Origin: Lactobacillus sp.
GTDB taxonomy: Bacteria; Bacillota; Bacilli; Lactobacillales; Lactobacillaceae
Length of the DNA: 64,000 bases
Assembly (NCBI GenBank): GCA_022641965.1
Contig: JALCDX010000005.1
Span: 1 to 64,000 of the forward strand
Direction of reading: 5' to 3'
The notes beneath the pieces are model-generated. The model was not told the origin of the DNA. It was given only the letters and a program-made list of their open reading frames with translations, and ran no database searches. Below, piece after piece: positions 38,507-49,362 of this stretch. The position numbers and the translations under genes are program-made. Position 1 is the first letter of the stretch; each line of letters begins with the position of its first letter.

Positions 38507-39736
38507 ATGCCTAACCCCATACATGTTTATTCAGAGATCGGCCGCCTGCAGCTAGTCATGCTGCACAGGCCAGGCCAAGAATTAGAAAATTTGGAACCGG
38601 CGATTCTTAATCGCATGCTGATTGATGATATTCCTTATTTAAAAATTGCTCAAGCAGAGCACGATTTGTTTGCGCAAACTTTACAGGCTTGCGGAGCAAA
38701 AGTCGTTTATCTGGAAGATTTATTAGCACAAAGCTTAACGCAACCAACCGTTCGCCAACAATTTGTTGACCGCATTATTGGCGAATCTGGTTTTATGCCA
38801 GATGATCCAGTTTATCAAGCTTTGGAAGAATTGCTGCTAGGGATGCCTGTTAAACAGATGATTAGTCAAATAATTGCTGGCGTTCGCAAAGATCAAATTA
38901 AGTTGGCTCGTCCAACTTTGGCTGATCTAGCTGAAGATCCTGATTATCCTTTTTATTTAGACCCAATGCCCAATGTTTATTTCACCCGTGACCAGCAAGC
39001 TGCGATTGGTGATGGGTTAACGATTAATCGGATGACTTTCCGGGCTCGCCGCCGCGAATCATTATTTATGCAGACGATTGCTGCTCATCATCCTGATTTT
39101 GCCCAAGCCAAGGTGCCAATTTGGCGTCAGCGCAGTCAGCATGGCCGCATGGAGGGCGGAGATGAGCTGGTTCTTAGTTCGGAAGTGCTGGCGGTTGGCA
39201 TTTCTCAGCGAACTTCAGCGCGGGCAATTACCGATTTGGCTAAAAATTTATTAGGCAAGTCTAGTTTTAAATATATCTTAGCCATAAAAATTCCGCATAA
39301 CCATGCCATGATGCACTTGGATACAGTGCTGACGATGATCAATTATGACCAATTTACGGTTCATCCCTTTATTTTGAATCAGCATGGACAAATCGAATTA
39401 TATGTTTTGTCAAAAGATCAGACAGGAGAAGTGCAAATTAAAGCTGAGCATGATTTGACGCATGTGCTTAAAGAATATTTGCATTTGTCTGAATTGGATC
39501 TGATTCCAACTGGCGGCGGAGACCGCATTGATGCTCCGCGTGAGCAATGGAATGATGGTTCGAATACTTTGGCAGTTGCGCCTGGTGAAGTAATTACATA
39601 TGACCGCAACTATGTTTCTAATGAAGTCTTGCGCAAACACGGCATCTTAGTACATGAAATCAGGTCAAGCGAATTATCTCGCGGCCGTGGTGGCCCGCGG
39701 TGCATGTCTTGTCCGCTTAGCCGCGAAGATTTGTAG
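38507..39736 (+). CDS. arcA: Arginine deiminase
   Basis: [61 protein letters not shown]. Confidence 0.98.
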   Translation: MPNPIHVYSEIGRLQLVMLHRPGQELENLEPAILNRMLIDDIPYLKIAQAEHDLFAQTLQACGAKVVYLEDLLAQSLTQPTVRQQFVDRIIGESGFMPDDPVYQALEELLLGMPVKQMISQIIAGVRKDQIKLARPTLADLAEDPDYPFYLDPMPNVYFTRDQQAAIGDGLTINRMTFRARRRESLFMQTIAAHHPDFAQAKVPIWRQRSQHGRMEGGDELVLSSEVLAVGISQRTSARAITDLAKNLLGKSSFKYILAIKIPHNHAMMHLDTVLTMINYDQFTVHPFILNQHGQIELYVLSKDQTGEVQIKAEHDLTHVLKEYLHLSELDLIPTGGGDRIDAPREQWNDGSNTLAVAPGEVITYDRNYVSNEVLRKHGILVHEIRSSELSRGRGGPRCMSCPLSREDL

Positions 39737-39753
39737 ATAGAAAGCGTTAATAA

Positions 39754-40791
39754 ATGATGGAAACTTTTCAAAATGTATTTCAAGGTCGCAGTTTTTTAGC
39801 GTGCAAGGATTTTACACCTGCTGAAATTGAATATTTGATTGATTTTTCATTGCATTTAAAATATTTAAAACAGCATAATATCCCGCATCGCTACTTAGAA
39901 GGCAAGGCTATTGCCTTGCTGTTTGAAAAGACTTCAACGCGGACTCGCTCAGCCTTTGTAGTCGCTTGCAATGATTTGGGCGCTCACCCAGAATTTTTAG
40001 GTGCTGATTCGACCCAATTAGGCAAAAAGGAATCAATTGCCGATACGGCGAAAGTTTTAGGCAGCATGTTTGATGGGATTGAGTACCGCGGCTTTGCGCA
40101 TCGTGATATTGAAACTTTAGCAAAATACGCGGGTGTGCCGGTTTGGAATGGACTGACAACCGAATGGCACCCAACGCAAATGATTGCTGATTATATGACA
40201 ATTAAGGAAAAATTTGGCTACCTCAAAGGTTTGACTTTGGCTTTTGTCGGAGATGGTCATAACAATGTGGCTAACAGCTTGCTAGTTTGTGGCAGCATGT
40301 TAGGGGTGAATGTGCACATTGTAGCTCCAGCCTCTTTGCAGCCGTCTGCTGAGGTGCAAGGCATTGCTCAAAAGTTTGCTCAGCAAACTGGTGTTCGGCC
40401 GCTAGTAACGAGTGATATTCAAGCAGGTGTTGCTGGAGCTAATGTAATTTACACTGATGTTTGGGTTTCGATGGGCGAGCATGATTGGGAAGAACGGGTC
40501 AAATTGCTCAAACCATATCAGGTTAATTTGCAATTGATGAAAGCTACGCACACTGATCCAGACCAGTTGATTTTCATGCATTGTCTGCCAGCATTTCACG
40601 ATCTTAATACCAAATATGGACAAGAAATTCATGCCAAGTACAGTTTAACGGAAATGGAAGTAACTGATGAAGTCTTTCAATCCAAGTTTGCCTGGCAATT
40701 TAAAGAAGCTGCTAATCGGATGCCGGCGATTAAAGCCATTATGGCGGCAACTTTAGGCAATTTGTTTATTCCGAGCGTTAAAGAAGGCTAG
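39754..40791 (+). CDS. arcB: Ornithine carbamoyltransferase
   Basis: [39 protein letters not shown]. Confidence 0.97.
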   Translation: MMETFQNVFQGRSFLACKDFTPAEIEYLIDFSLHLKYLKQHNIPHRYLEGKAIALLFEKTSTRTRSAFVVACNDLGAHPEFLGADSTQLGKKESIADTAKVLGSMFDGIEYRGFAHRDIETLAKYAGVPVWNGLTTEWHPTQMIADYMTIKEKFGYLKGLTLAFVGDGHNNVANSLLVCGSMLGVNVHIVAPASLQPSAEVQGIAQKFAQQTGVRPLVTSDIQAGVAGANVIYTDVWVSMGEHDWEERVKLLKPYQVNLQLMKATHTDPDQLIFMHCLPAFHDLNTKYGQEIHAKYSLTEMEVTDEVFQSKFAWQFKEAANRMPAIKAIMAATLGNLFIPSVKEG

Positions 40792-40802
40792 GGCCATTCA
40801 TT

Positions 40803-41735
40803 ATGAAAAAAATCGTGATTGCTTTAGGCGGCAATGCAATTGCCGGCCGAGATTATTCAGCCGCTGCTCAGCAGCAAGCAGTTAGGACTACGATTAACAA
40901 ATTGTGGCCAGTTTTTGCCAGTCACAATCAATTAGTCATTGTGCATGGCAATGGCCCGCAAGTAGGCAACTTGCTCTTGCAGCAAGCTGCCGGCTCCACC
41001 AGTAAGAATCCTGCTATGCCCTTAGATACTGCCGGCGCCATGACAGAAGGCAGTATTGGTTATTGGCTGCAGCAGGCGATTGATGAAGCTATGTTGGCCC
41101 ATCATGACCCGCGCCGAGCAGCGACAGTGATTACGCAAACCATTGTTTCTGCCAATGATCCAGCTTTTCAGCATCCAACCAAACCGATTGGACCATTTTA
41201 TAGTGAAAGTGAAATTGCTGAACAAAAACGACTGCATCCGGGCCAAGTTTTCGTGTCCGATGCTGGCCGGGGCTATCGAAGAGTTGTCGCTTCGCCGGCC
41301 CCAATGGCAATTTTGGAAGCACCAGTGATTGCCAAATTGGCCGCTAGCGGAGAAATTCCAGTAGTTGCTGGTGGCGGAGGCATTCCAGTCTATCAAACTG
41401 AAAGCGGCCAGTTAAGGGGACAGGCCGCAGTTATTGACAAAGATTTAGCAGCTGCCAAAGTTGCAGCTGATTTAGAAGCCGACGAGCTGATTATCTTAAC
41501 GGCCGTATCTCATGTCTATTTGCATTTTGGACAAAAAAATCAGCAGGCACTAACCAAAGTATCAGCTGCCCAAATGCAGAAATATTTGCAAGCAGGCGAA
41601 TTTGCTGCTGGCAGCATGGCGCCCAAAGTTAAAGCCTGCTTGGAATTCGTCAGCCGCAGCGGGCGACCTGCAAAAATTGCTGCTTTAGCTGATGCTGATC
41701 ACTTGGAACAAGCGGGTACAGTGGTTATTCCTTGA
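40803..41735 (+). CDS. arcC: Carbamate kinase
   Basis: KKIVIALGGNAI, IVHGNGPQVGNLLLQQ, GGGGIPVY, GSMAPKVKACLEFV. Confidence 0.97.
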   Translation: MKKIVIALGGNAIAGRDYSAAAQQQAVRTTINKLWPVFASHNQLVIVHGNGPQVGNLLLQQAAGSTSKNPAMPLDTAGAMTEGSIGYWLQQAIDEAMLAHHDPRRAATVITQTIVSANDPAFQHPTKPIGPFYSESEIAEQKRLHPGQVFVSDAGRGYRRVVASPAPMAILEAPVIAKLAASGEIPVVAGGGGIPVYQTESGQLRGQAAVIDKDLAAAKVAADLEADELIILTAVSHVYLHFGQKNQQALTKVSAAQMQKYLQAGEFAAGSMAPKVKACLEFVSRSGRPAKIAALADADHLEQAGTVVIP

Positions 41736-41781
41736 AAAAACTCATCCTGTCCTTTAAAGTTGAGCAAAGGAGGCGGCCAAT

Positions 41782-42198
41782 GTGAAACCAATTAAACGAA
41801 GAATTCAAACCGCATCGTCTATTTTGACTCGTCAGCAGCAAGATTTTGCGGCTAGTTTGGGAATTACGAGTCTGCAGATGAGCGTTTTGTCATTTTTGGC
41901 TGAACAAGACCATGCCCAATCTAGTCAACAAGAAATTGCGGACGCTTTTCAGATTCAACGCTCAACTACGACTGTCATGCTGCGCCGGATGGAGAAGCAT
42001 GATTTAGTTAGGCGCGTTGAGGATGACTTTGATCATCGCAAGAAACAAGTTGCTTTGACGGATCAAGCACAAGCAATGCTGCCCAAAATTAAAAACTATT
42101 TTGAAGCAGATGATCAGGCTTTGCGGCAGCATTTTTCAGCAGCGGATTTAGCTGCTTTTGAAAAAGTTTTGACTTATATTTTGGATAAACACGACTAA
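41782..42198 (+). CDS. MarR-family transcriptional regulator
   Basis: SSQQEIADAFQIQRSTTTVMLRRMEKHDLVRRVEDDFDHRKKQVALTDQAQ. Confidence 0.9.
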   Translation: MKPIKRRIQTASSILTRQQQDFAASLGITSLQMSVLSFLAEQDHAQSSQQEIADAFQIQRSTTTVMLRRMEKHDLVRRVEDDFDHRKKQVALTDQAQAMLPKIKNYFEADDQALRQHFSAADLAAFEKVLTYILDKHD

Positions 42199-42282
42199 TC
42201 TTCGTGCTAAAGGATTTGCAAAAAAACTGTTAAAATAAGCGATGGACTTATGGCAACAGTTTTTTTATTTTAAGGAGAAAAA

Positions 42283-44949
42283 ATGGCAACAGAAAAATTG
42301 CTTTTGGTAGATGGCAACTCAATTGCATTTCGCGGTTTCTACGCTTTGTATCGGCAGCTTGACCGTTTTAAAAGCCCGGATGGGATGCATACTAATGCCA
42401 TTTATGCATTTAAAAATATGCTGGATGCCATGTTGAAACAAATTGAGCCAGATCATGTGCTGGTTGCTTTTGATGCCGGGAAAATAACTTTCCGTAACAA
42501 ATTGTACGCTGACTACAAAGGCGGCCGGCAGAAAACGCCTAGTGAATTATCTGAACAGCTGCCGGTGATTCGCGAACTGCTGACTGACTTGGGACTTCAT
42601 TCTTATGAACTGGTCAATTATGAAGCTGACGATATTATTGGCACGATGTCTAAACAGGGAGCTGATGCTGGTTATGAAGTCAGTGTTTTTACCGGTGACC
42701 GCGATTTGACACAGCTAGCTGGTGAGCACGTGACAGTTTATTTGACGAAAAATGGTGTCGGACAAACTGAGGCCTTTACGCCAGCGCATATGCAAGAAGT
42801 TAATGGCGTTACGCCAACAGAATTCATTGATATGAAGGCCTTGATGGGAGACAGCTCTGACAATTATCCTGGCGTTACCAAAGTCGGGCCAAAAACTGCT
42901 TCACGGTTAATTCAAAAATATGGCAGCGTAGAAAATTTATACGACCATGTTGATGACATGCGCGCCTCTAAATTGAAAGAAAATTTACTGCATGATAAAG
43001 ACAAGGCCTTTTTGGCTAAAAAACTGGCCACCATTGATCGGCAAGCACCACTAGCGATTAATTTAACTGACACTAAGCGGCAAGCAGCAGATGCTGCTCA
43101 GCTGCGTTTGCTATATGAACGGTTAGGCTTTCGCAAGTTTTTGGCCGAACTGGATCAAAGTAGTCAGTCGGCAGAAGCAGCTAATGCTGCCGAAAACTAT
43201 CAGTTTACCGTTCTTAGCAGGGATAATTTGTCAGCTGAATTAGGTCAAATTAAAACGGATCATGCTGCTTTTGTGCTAGAAATGTTGGGCGACAACTATC
43301 ACTTGGCAGATTTCATTGGCTTCTCTTGGCGGATCGCTGATCGAATTTTTGTTAGTCAAGACGTAGAGCTCTTGCAGGAAGAACCATTAAAATCACTGCT
43401 GACCCGGGCTGACCTGCACAAAACCGTGTTTGACTTGAAGCGAACTTATGTCGGCTTGCACCGATTGGGCATTGCAGCTCAGGGACTGACAGACGATGTG
43501 CTACTGGCTTCATATTTAGTCGACAATGAGAATAATTCCAACGACTTAGGCGAATTAGCCGGCTTGTACGGAGAATATTCTTTAAAAACGGATTTGGATG
43601 TTTATGGCAAAGGCAAAAAGCAAGCAGTGCCAGCTGATGAAATTCTTTATCCGCATTTATCCGCAAAAGCTGCGATTCTTGAAAAACTGCAAGCTAAGCT
43701 GCTGGACAGACTGCAAGCTCATGAGCAAGACGATCTTTATAAAACAATTGAATTGCCGGCTGCCAAAGTGCTAGCTCGAATGGAAATCAGCGGTATGAAA
43801 GTAGAGCCTGCAGTTTTAAATGAGCTTGGCAATCAATTCCAAACAGATTTAACAAATTTAGAGACTAAGATTTACCAAGAAGCTGGCGAAAAATTCAATC
43901 TTAATTCTCCTAAACAATTAGGGCATATCCTCTTTGATAAATTGAATTTGCCGGTCATTAAGAAAACAAAAACAGGTTACTCGACCTCAGTCGATGTCTT
44001 AAACAAATTAAAGACGAAAAGCCCGATTGTTAGCGATATTTTAGATTACCGGCAAATTGCCAAAATTCAAAATACTTACGTCAGCGGCTTGCTGGATTGT
44101 ATTCAGCCTGATGGCCGGATTCATACCCGTTATTTGCAAACCTTAACTGCCACCGGCCGGCTCTCGTCAGTCGACCCTAATTTGCAAAACATTCCAACAC
44201 GCACCGATGAAGGCAAGCAGATTCGCAAAGCCTTTGTGCCTAGCGCACCAGATGGCTATATTTTTTCGTGCGACTACTCGCAAGTTGAATTGCGCGTTTT
44301 GGCCCATGTATCTGGGGACAGCAATATGCAGTCGGCTTTTAAATCTGGTTTTGATATTCATGCCCACACAGCCATGCGGATTTTCCATTTAGATTCTCCG
44401 GCTGATGTAACGCCGCTGATGCGCCGCCATGCTAAAGCCGTCAACTTTGGCATTGTCTATGGCATTTCAGACTACGGTTTGTCAAAGAATCTGGATATTT
44501 CTCGCAAACAGGCAAAGCATTTTATTGAACAATATTTTGAGCAATATCCACAGATTAAAACCTATATGGACCAAGCAGTCCAGCGTGCGCGTGAAAAAGG
44601 CTACGCTGAAACGATCATGCATCGCCGGCGTTATTTGCCTGATATCCATGCTAAAAACTTTAATTTGCGTTCATTTGCTGAGCGAACTGCGATCAACTCG
44701 CCAATTCAAGGGTCGGCTGCCGATATTATCAAAATTGCCATGATTAACATGCAGCGCAAGCTGGACGAGCTGCACTTGCAAACCAAAATGGTACTGCAGG
44801 TACATGACGAATTAATTTTTGATGTGCCAAAAACAGAACTATCAACTATTAAGAAAATCGTGCCTGAAATCATGCAAGCGGCAGTACGCTTAGACGTGCC
44901 GCTGACAGCTGATTCTAATTGGGGACACAATTGGTATGATGCAAAGTAG
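42283..44949 (+). CDS. polA: DNA polymerase I
   Basis: LLLVDGNSIAFRGFYAL, FTGDRDLTQLA (5'-3' exo), FSCDYSQVELRVLAHVSGD, LQVHDELIFDVP (polymerase). Confidence 0.98.
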   Translation: MATEKLLLVDGNSIAFRGFYALYRQLDRFKSPDGMHTNAIYAFKNMLDAMLKQIEPDHVLVAFDAGKITFRNKLYADYKGGRQKTPSELSEQLPVIRELLTDLGLHSYELVNYEADDIIGTMSKQGADAGYEVSVFTGDRDLTQLAGEHVTVYLTKNGVGQTEAFTPAHMQEVNGVTPTEFIDMKALMGDSSDNYPGVTKVGPKTASRLIQKYGSVENLYDHVDDMRASKLKENLLHDKDKAFLAKKLATIDRQAPLAINLTDTKRQAADAAQLRLLYERLGFRKFLAELDQSSQSAEAANAAENYQFTVLSRDNLSAELGQIKTDHAAFVLEMLGDNYHLADFIGFSWRIADRIFVSQDVELLQEEPLKSLLTRADLHKTVFDLKRTYVGLHRLGIAAQGLTDDVLLASYLVDNENNSNDLGELAGLYGEYSLKTDLDVYGKGKKQAVPADEILYPHLSAKAAILEKLQAKLLDRLQAHEQDDLYKTIELPAAKVLARMEISGMKVEPAVLNELGNQFQTDLTNLETKIYQEAGEKFNLNSPKQLGHILFDKLNLPVIKKTKTGYSTSVDVLNKLKTKSPIVSDILDYRQIAKIQNTYVSGLLDCIQPDGRIHTRYLQTLTATGRLSSVDPNLQNIPTRTDEGKQIRKAFVPSAPDGYIFSCDYSQVELRVLAHVSGDSNMQSAFKSGFDIHAHTAMRIFHLDSPADVTPLMRRHAKAVNFGIVYGISDYGLSKNLDISRKQAKHFIEQYFEQYPQIKTYMDQAVQRAREKGYAETIMHRRRYLPDIHAKNFNLRSFAERTAINSPIQGSAADIIKIAMINMQRKLDELHLQTKMVLQVHDELIFDVPKTELSTIKKIVPEIMQAAVRLDVPLTADSNWGHNWYDAK

Positions 44950-44960
44950 GAGCTGATCAT

Positions 44961-45788
44961 ATGCCAGAAATGCCAGAAGTTGAAACAGTCAGACGAACTT
45001 TAGGTCCTTTGATTGCCGGCAAGCAGATCCAAGATATGCGGCTTTGGTATCCCAAAATAATTACGGGGGATGCTGAAGCCTTTCGCAAGCAAGTAATTGG
45101 TCACCGCTTTGAAAAAGTGGACCGTTATGGCAAGTTCTTAGAACTGCGGCTTGATGGCGGACTAACGATTGTGTCGCATTTGCGCATGGAGGGCAAGTAT
45201 CGTTTGACGACGCCAAGCGAGCCGAAAGACAAGCATGATCATCTGGAATTTTTGTTTACTGATGGTACGGCTCTGCGTTATAACGATGTGCGCAAATTTG
45301 GACGCATGCAGCTGGTTCTGACTGGGACTGAACGCCAAACGACTGGTATCGGTAAATTGGGGCCAGAACCTAATAGTCGAGAATTTACTTGGACTTATTT
45401 TTGGCGGGCTTTGCAAAAAAAGCATAAGAATATAAAAACGGCTTTGCTCGATCAAACGCTGGTTTGCGGTTTAGGCAATATTTATGTTGATGAAGTCTTA
45501 TGGTTCAGTCAAATCCAGCCATTGTCTCCGGCTAATCAAATTCCTGCCGCAGCAGCCAAAAATTTGTATAAATTGATTAATGTGATCATCGCACGGGCTA
45601 CCCAAATGCGCGGAACGACTGTGCATACGTATTTGGATGCGAGCGGGCGAGCAGGCGGCTATCAATTAATGCTGCATGTTTATGGCCGAGTTGGGCAGCC
45701 ATGCGATCGCTGCAGCCATATCTTGCAGAAAATCAAAGTTGAGGGGCGCGGGACCACTTTTTGCCCGCATTGTCAGGAAAAGTATTAA
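44961..45788 (+). CDS. mutM: Formamidopyrimidine-DNA glycosylase
   Basis: MPEMPEVETVRRTLGPLI, LGNIYVDEVLW, zinc finger CDRCSHILQKIKVEGRGTTFCPHCQ. Confidence 0.97.
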   Translation: MPEMPEVETVRRTLGPLIAGKQIQDMRLWYPKIITGDAEAFRKQVIGHRFEKVDRYGKFLELRLDGGLTIVSHLRMEGKYRLTTPSEPKDKHDHLEFLFTDGTALRYNDVRKFGRMQLVLTGTERQTTGIGKLGPEPNSREFTWTYFWRALQKKHKNIKTALLDQTLVCGLGNIYVDEVLWFSQIQPLSPANQIPAAAAKNLYKLINVIIARATQMRGTTVHTYLDASGRAGGYQLMLHVYGRVGQPCDRCSHILQKIKVEGRGTTFCPHCQEKY

Positions 45789-45789
45789 G

Positions 45790-46389
45790 ATGACTTTTTG
45801 TTTAGGCTTAACCGGTGGGATCGCTACTGGAAAAAGTATGGCTGCTGCCTTTTTTGCTAGCCAAGGTGCCAAGATTATCGATGCTGACCAAATTGCTCAT
45901 GAATTGGAAGAACCTGATCAAAAAGGCTGGCAGACAATTAAAACAGCTTTTGGTTCGGATTTTTTTATGAGCAATGGGCGATTGAATCGCAAAAAACTAG
46001 GTCGCCTGGTGTTTGCAAATCCAGTCCAATTAGAAAAATTGAATCTATTGCTCCAGCCGTTAATTCGAGCAGAAATCGTCAAACAGATTCAACAGTCACA
46101 AGGCTTATGCGTCTTAGATGCTCCGCTGCTGTTTGAACAAGGTTATCAGCACCTGTGTGCTCGCATTTTGCTGATCGCGGCGGCGCCAGAAATTCAGCTG
46201 CAACGTTTGCAAGCACGCGATCAGTTAGACAGGCGAGCAGCCGAGGCTAGAATTGCCAGTCAGCTGCCATTGACAGAAAAAAGCCGGCTAGCAGATGATA
46301 TAATTAACAATAACGGCAGTCGGCAGGCTTTTGAACAAGCCCTGACTCTTTATTGGCAGATTTTGATTAAAGAAGTGGGTACGCTATGA
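45790..46389 (+). CDS. coaE: Dephospho-CoA kinase
   Basis: LGLTGGIATGKSMAAAFFASQGAKIIDADQIAHELEEP; start moved to 45790 from the longer supplied ORF. Confidence 0.96.
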   Translation: MTFCLGLTGGIATGKSMAAAFFASQGAKIIDADQIAHELEEPDQKGWQTIKTAFGSDFFMSNGRLNRKKLGRLVFANPVQLEKLNLLLQPLIRAEIVKQIQQSQGLCVLDAPLLFEQGYQHLCARILLIAAAPEIQLQRLQARDQLDRRAAEARIASQLPLTEKSRLADDIINNNGSRQAFEQALTLYWQILIKEVGTL

Positions 46390-46853
46390 TTTGTCCGCAT
46401 TGTCATCAAAATTCTTCACATGTGTTAGATTCGCGTCCGACTAATGGCGGCGAGGTCATTCGCCGTCGCCGGGAATGTGAGCGCTGTGGCTATCGATTTA
46501 CGACTTTTGAACGGGTAGAGCATACACCGCTGCTAGTGATTAAGAATGATGGCACGCGCGAACCATTTCAGCGGCAAAAAATTTTGCGCGGTCTGCTCAG
46601 GGCAGCTGAAAAGCGTCCGATTAGCAGCGAGCAGCTGAATGAAGTTGTCGATCATGTTGAAAATGTGGTTCGCAAGGATGGCCAAACAGAAGTTACTTCC
46701 AAAGAAATCGGCCAGCTGGTGATGGACAATTTGGCTGAATTGGATGATGTAGCATATATTCGTTTTGCTAGCGTTTACCGTCAATTTACCGATGTTTCCG
46801 GTTTTATGAAAACGCTCTATGACATGATGGCTAAAAGGCAGAAGGAAGGATAA
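46386..46853 (+). CDS. nrdR: Transcriptional repressor NrdR
   Basis: CPHCHQNSSHVLDSRPTNGGEVIRRRRECERCGYRFTTFERVE. Confidence 0.98.
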   Translation: MICPHCHQNSSHVLDSRPTNGGEVIRRRRECERCGYRFTTFERVEHTPLLVIKNDGTREPFQRQKILRGLLRAAEKRPISSEQLNEVVDHVENVVRKDGQTEVTSKEIGQLVMDNLAELDDVAYIRFASVYRQFTDVSGFMKTLYDMMAKRQKEG

Positions 46854-46859
46854 GCAAGC

Positions 46860-48194
46860 GTGGCTAATTTATTCTATAGCGATGATCCCAAGCAGCCATT
46901 TTATGTGATCAATCAGCTTGATCTAACTGCTGGGCAAGCGCAAATTCTAACCAAGCTTTACCAGCCTTTGATTGGCAGCCAGGCAGCAGCCCTGTATTTT
47001 ACTTTAGCCCATGAATACAGCTCTTTGCCGCTGGCTAGCGATTATTGCACTTTGCTACAGCTGGAAACAGAACTAGATTGCGGCTTGAGACCAATTTTTG
47101 AAGCACTGCACAAATTAGAAGCAGTGGGCTTATGCAAAAGCTACCTTGACCAAAACGTGGTTTTAGGACGAGTGTTGAAGCTGAAACTGCTGCCGGTTCT
47201 CAGTGCTGAAGCATTTTTTGATGAATTTTTGCTGCGCAGCCTGCTGTTAGAAAAAGTTGGCGTAGTAATTTATAAACGCTTAAAAAAGCAATTTGCAGAT
47301 CAGCTTTTGCCGGTCAATGATGCTAAGGATGTGTCTGCTGGCTTTTTTGACGTCTTTAGTTTGACCCCGCAGCAGCTTGCTGAGGCACCATTAGAAAATA
47401 AGCCGCCAAAGGCTGCTCCGAGCATTGTCAATGATCAGAATGATTATCAAATCGACTGGCAATACTTGCAAGATCGGTTGCAGGCTTATCATATTTCGGC
47501 GAGAACGATTAATGAAAACCGCCGGCAAATTTATGCGATCATGGCGTTTTACCGTTATAGCGCTGATGATTTTGTTGACTTGGTTTTACCAACGCTAGTG
47601 CCTGGCAAAGATGAGCTTAGGATGGGTTTGATTGAGCAAGCCGCTAATCAGGCAGGGCCTGTCAAAAATGCCAGCAAATTGCGCAAAAAATTGGTGTCTG
47701 CCAGTCAGCGGTCAGCGGCGGCCGTTGTCCAGCAGCTTGATGACAAGGATGATCAATTGCTGCAAGAAGTTAATCAATTGCCAGCAGTAGCTTTCCTTGA
47801 AAAAGTTAAGCAAAGCAAGGGCGGCTATGTGACCGCACAAGAGCGGCGGGTAATTTTCAATTTGCAAAATCGGTCAGGCTTAACGCCAGCAATGACCAAT
47901 TTAGTGGTCAAAACCTGTCTTGACTATGATGCTATTTTGACTCAGAACCGGGCAGACCGCATTGCTAACGACTGGCTCCAGCATGGGGTGACGACGACTG
48001 CGGCGGCAATTGTCTACTCGAAAAAGTTCAAAACAGCCGCCCAGCGCAAGTATCGCCGCCGAACTAGCAAGCGGGTTGAACAGGGTACAAACTGGCAGCA
48101 AAAATCAGCTAGCCATCAAAGCAAAGTTACGCCGGAACAGCTGCAGCGTTTGCTGAAAAAGCAAGCAGGAGGATCGGGAAATGGAACACATTAG
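46860..48194 (+). CDS. dnaB: Replication initiation / membrane attachment protein DnaB (Gram-positive type)
   Basis: Position between nrdR and dnaI; YVINQLDLTAGQAQILTKLYQPLIGSQAAALYFTL. Confidence 0.9.
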   Translation: MANLFYSDDPKQPFYVINQLDLTAGQAQILTKLYQPLIGSQAAALYFTLAHEYSSLPLASDYCTLLQLETELDCGLRPIFEALHKLEAVGLCKSYLDQNVVLGRVLKLKLLPVLSAEAFFDEFLLRSLLLEKVGVVIYKRLKKQFADQLLPVNDAKDVSAGFFDVFSLTPQQLAEAPLENKPPKAAPSIVNDQNDYQIDWQYLQDRLQAYHISARTINENRRQIYAIMAFYRYSADDFVDLVLPTLVPGKDELRMGLIEQAANQAGPVKNASKLRKKLVSASQRSAAAVVQQLDDKDDQLLQEVNQLPAVAFLEKVKQSKGGYVTAQERRVIFNLQNRSGLTPAMTNLVVKTCLDYDAILTQNRADRIANDWLQHGVTTTAAAIVYSKKFKTAAQRKYRRRTSKRVEQGTNWQQKSASHQSKVTPEQLQRLLKKQAGGSGNGTH

Positions 48195-49095
48195 CAAAGT
48201 TTTGCAATCAGTCATCAAAAAGCATGATGCTAAGATTGATCCAGAGCAATTGTTTCAGACTGCCATGTCAGATCCAGCTGTCCAGGAATTTCTGCAGTCT
48301 CATCGACAAGAGTTGACGCCGGCGATTATTAAGCGCAGCCGTGCCAACTTGTATGCCTTTTACGTGCAAAGACAGGATTTGGCTCGCGGACATGCTATTG
48401 TTGCTGGCTACGAGCCGCATTTGTTTTTAAATGGTTCGATGATTGATCTGACCTATCGGCCAACGCCTGCTTTACAAAAAGCGCAAGCTAGGCAGCAGCA
48501 AACACAGCGCTTGCAGTTGATCGATTTGCCTGAACGCTTGCGCAAAGCAGATCTTGCCAATCTTGAAGTTAAAGCTGGCGATGGCCGCTATGACGCCATC
48601 GCAGCTGCTGCCAGTTTACCAGAAACTTTTCGGCGTAATCAGCATGCTCGGGGCTTTTATTTGTCTGGTGACTTCGGTGTCGGCAAAACTTTTATCTTGG
48701 CGGCCATGGCCAATCGTTTGACTGCAGAGGGTGCAGAGGTTGTCTTTTTGCATGTGCCTACTTTTATTGCTGGTTTAGGCAGCAAAATTAAAACCGGGAC
48801 GGTGAATGATGAAATTCGGCGTTTGAGCACTGCTCAAGTTTTAATCTTTGATGATATTGGAGCAGAAAGCTTGAGCCAATGGTCGCGTGATGACGTGCTG
48901 GGTGTGATTTTGCAAGCCCGCATGGATAATGAGCGGCCAACCTTTTTCAGCTCCAACTTTGATCAGGCAACTTTGGGCAAGCATTTTGCAGAAACTAAAG
49001 ACAGCATTGATCCGGTTAAAGCAAAGCGGCTCTTAGAGCGAGTACGAACGCTGGCTCCAGAAATAATTGTTGCTGGTCCAAATCGTCGACAGTAG
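48181..49095 (+). CDS. dnaI: Primosomal protein DnaI (helicase loader)
   Basis: GFYLSGDFGVGKTFILAAMAN, VLIFDDIGAESLSQWSRDDVLG. Confidence 0.95.
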   Translation: MEHISKVLQSVIKKHDAKIDPEQLFQTAMSDPAVQEFLQSHRQELTPAIIKRSRANLYAFYVQRQDLARGHAIVAGYEPHLFLNGSMIDLTYRPTPALQKAQARQQQTQRLQLIDLPERLRKADLANLEVKAGDGRYDAIAAAASLPETFRRNQHARGFYLSGDFGVGKTFILAAMANRLTAEGAEVVFLHVPTFIAGLGSKIKTGTVNDEIRRLSTAQVLIFDDIGAESLSQWSRDDVLGVILQARMDNERPTFFSSNFDQATLGKHFAETKDSIDPVKAKRLLERVRTLAPEIIVAGPNRRQ

Positions 49096-49098
49096 CCC

Positions 49099-49126
49099 TT
49101 GATTTCTGTGAAGCAGTGAGTATAAT
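49099..49126 (+). promoter_or_regulatory. Predicted thrS promoter
   Basis: TTGATT-16-TATAAT upstream of the T-box leader. Confidence 0.5.
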
Positions 49127-49137
49127 AATTGGCATTA

Positions 49138-49348
49138 GAAAGACATGATGCAAACCGTTCAGAGAGAAGGGTCATTGTTCTGAAAGCCCTCGTTTGGAAT
49201 GCACCCCGACTTTCCAACTGAAAATTTGATATTAAGGCGTGCCACCTTTATCGGCATTTGAGGGAACAGGCAGGTTTGCTTGTTCTGAATTAAGGTGGAA
49301 CCACGTGTTAACGTCCTTTTGATCGATTGATCGAAAGGGCGTTTTTTA
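49138..49348 (+). promoter_or_regulatory. T-box leader of thrS
   Basis: T-box aaggtggaaccacgtg at 49292-49307 followed by terminator aacgtccttttgatc...gaaagggcgtttttt. Confidence 0.88.
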
Positions 49349-49362
49349 TTTGGAGGTATAAG

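Noticed and set aside
39739-39752. cre-like AGAAAGCGTTAATA between arcA and arcB
   Set aside because: 12/14 match only, lies next to the arcB start within the operon; likely chance.
41022-41396. 124-aa minus-strand ORF inside arcC
   Set aside because: Antisense to conserved carbamate kinase sequence; no independent support.
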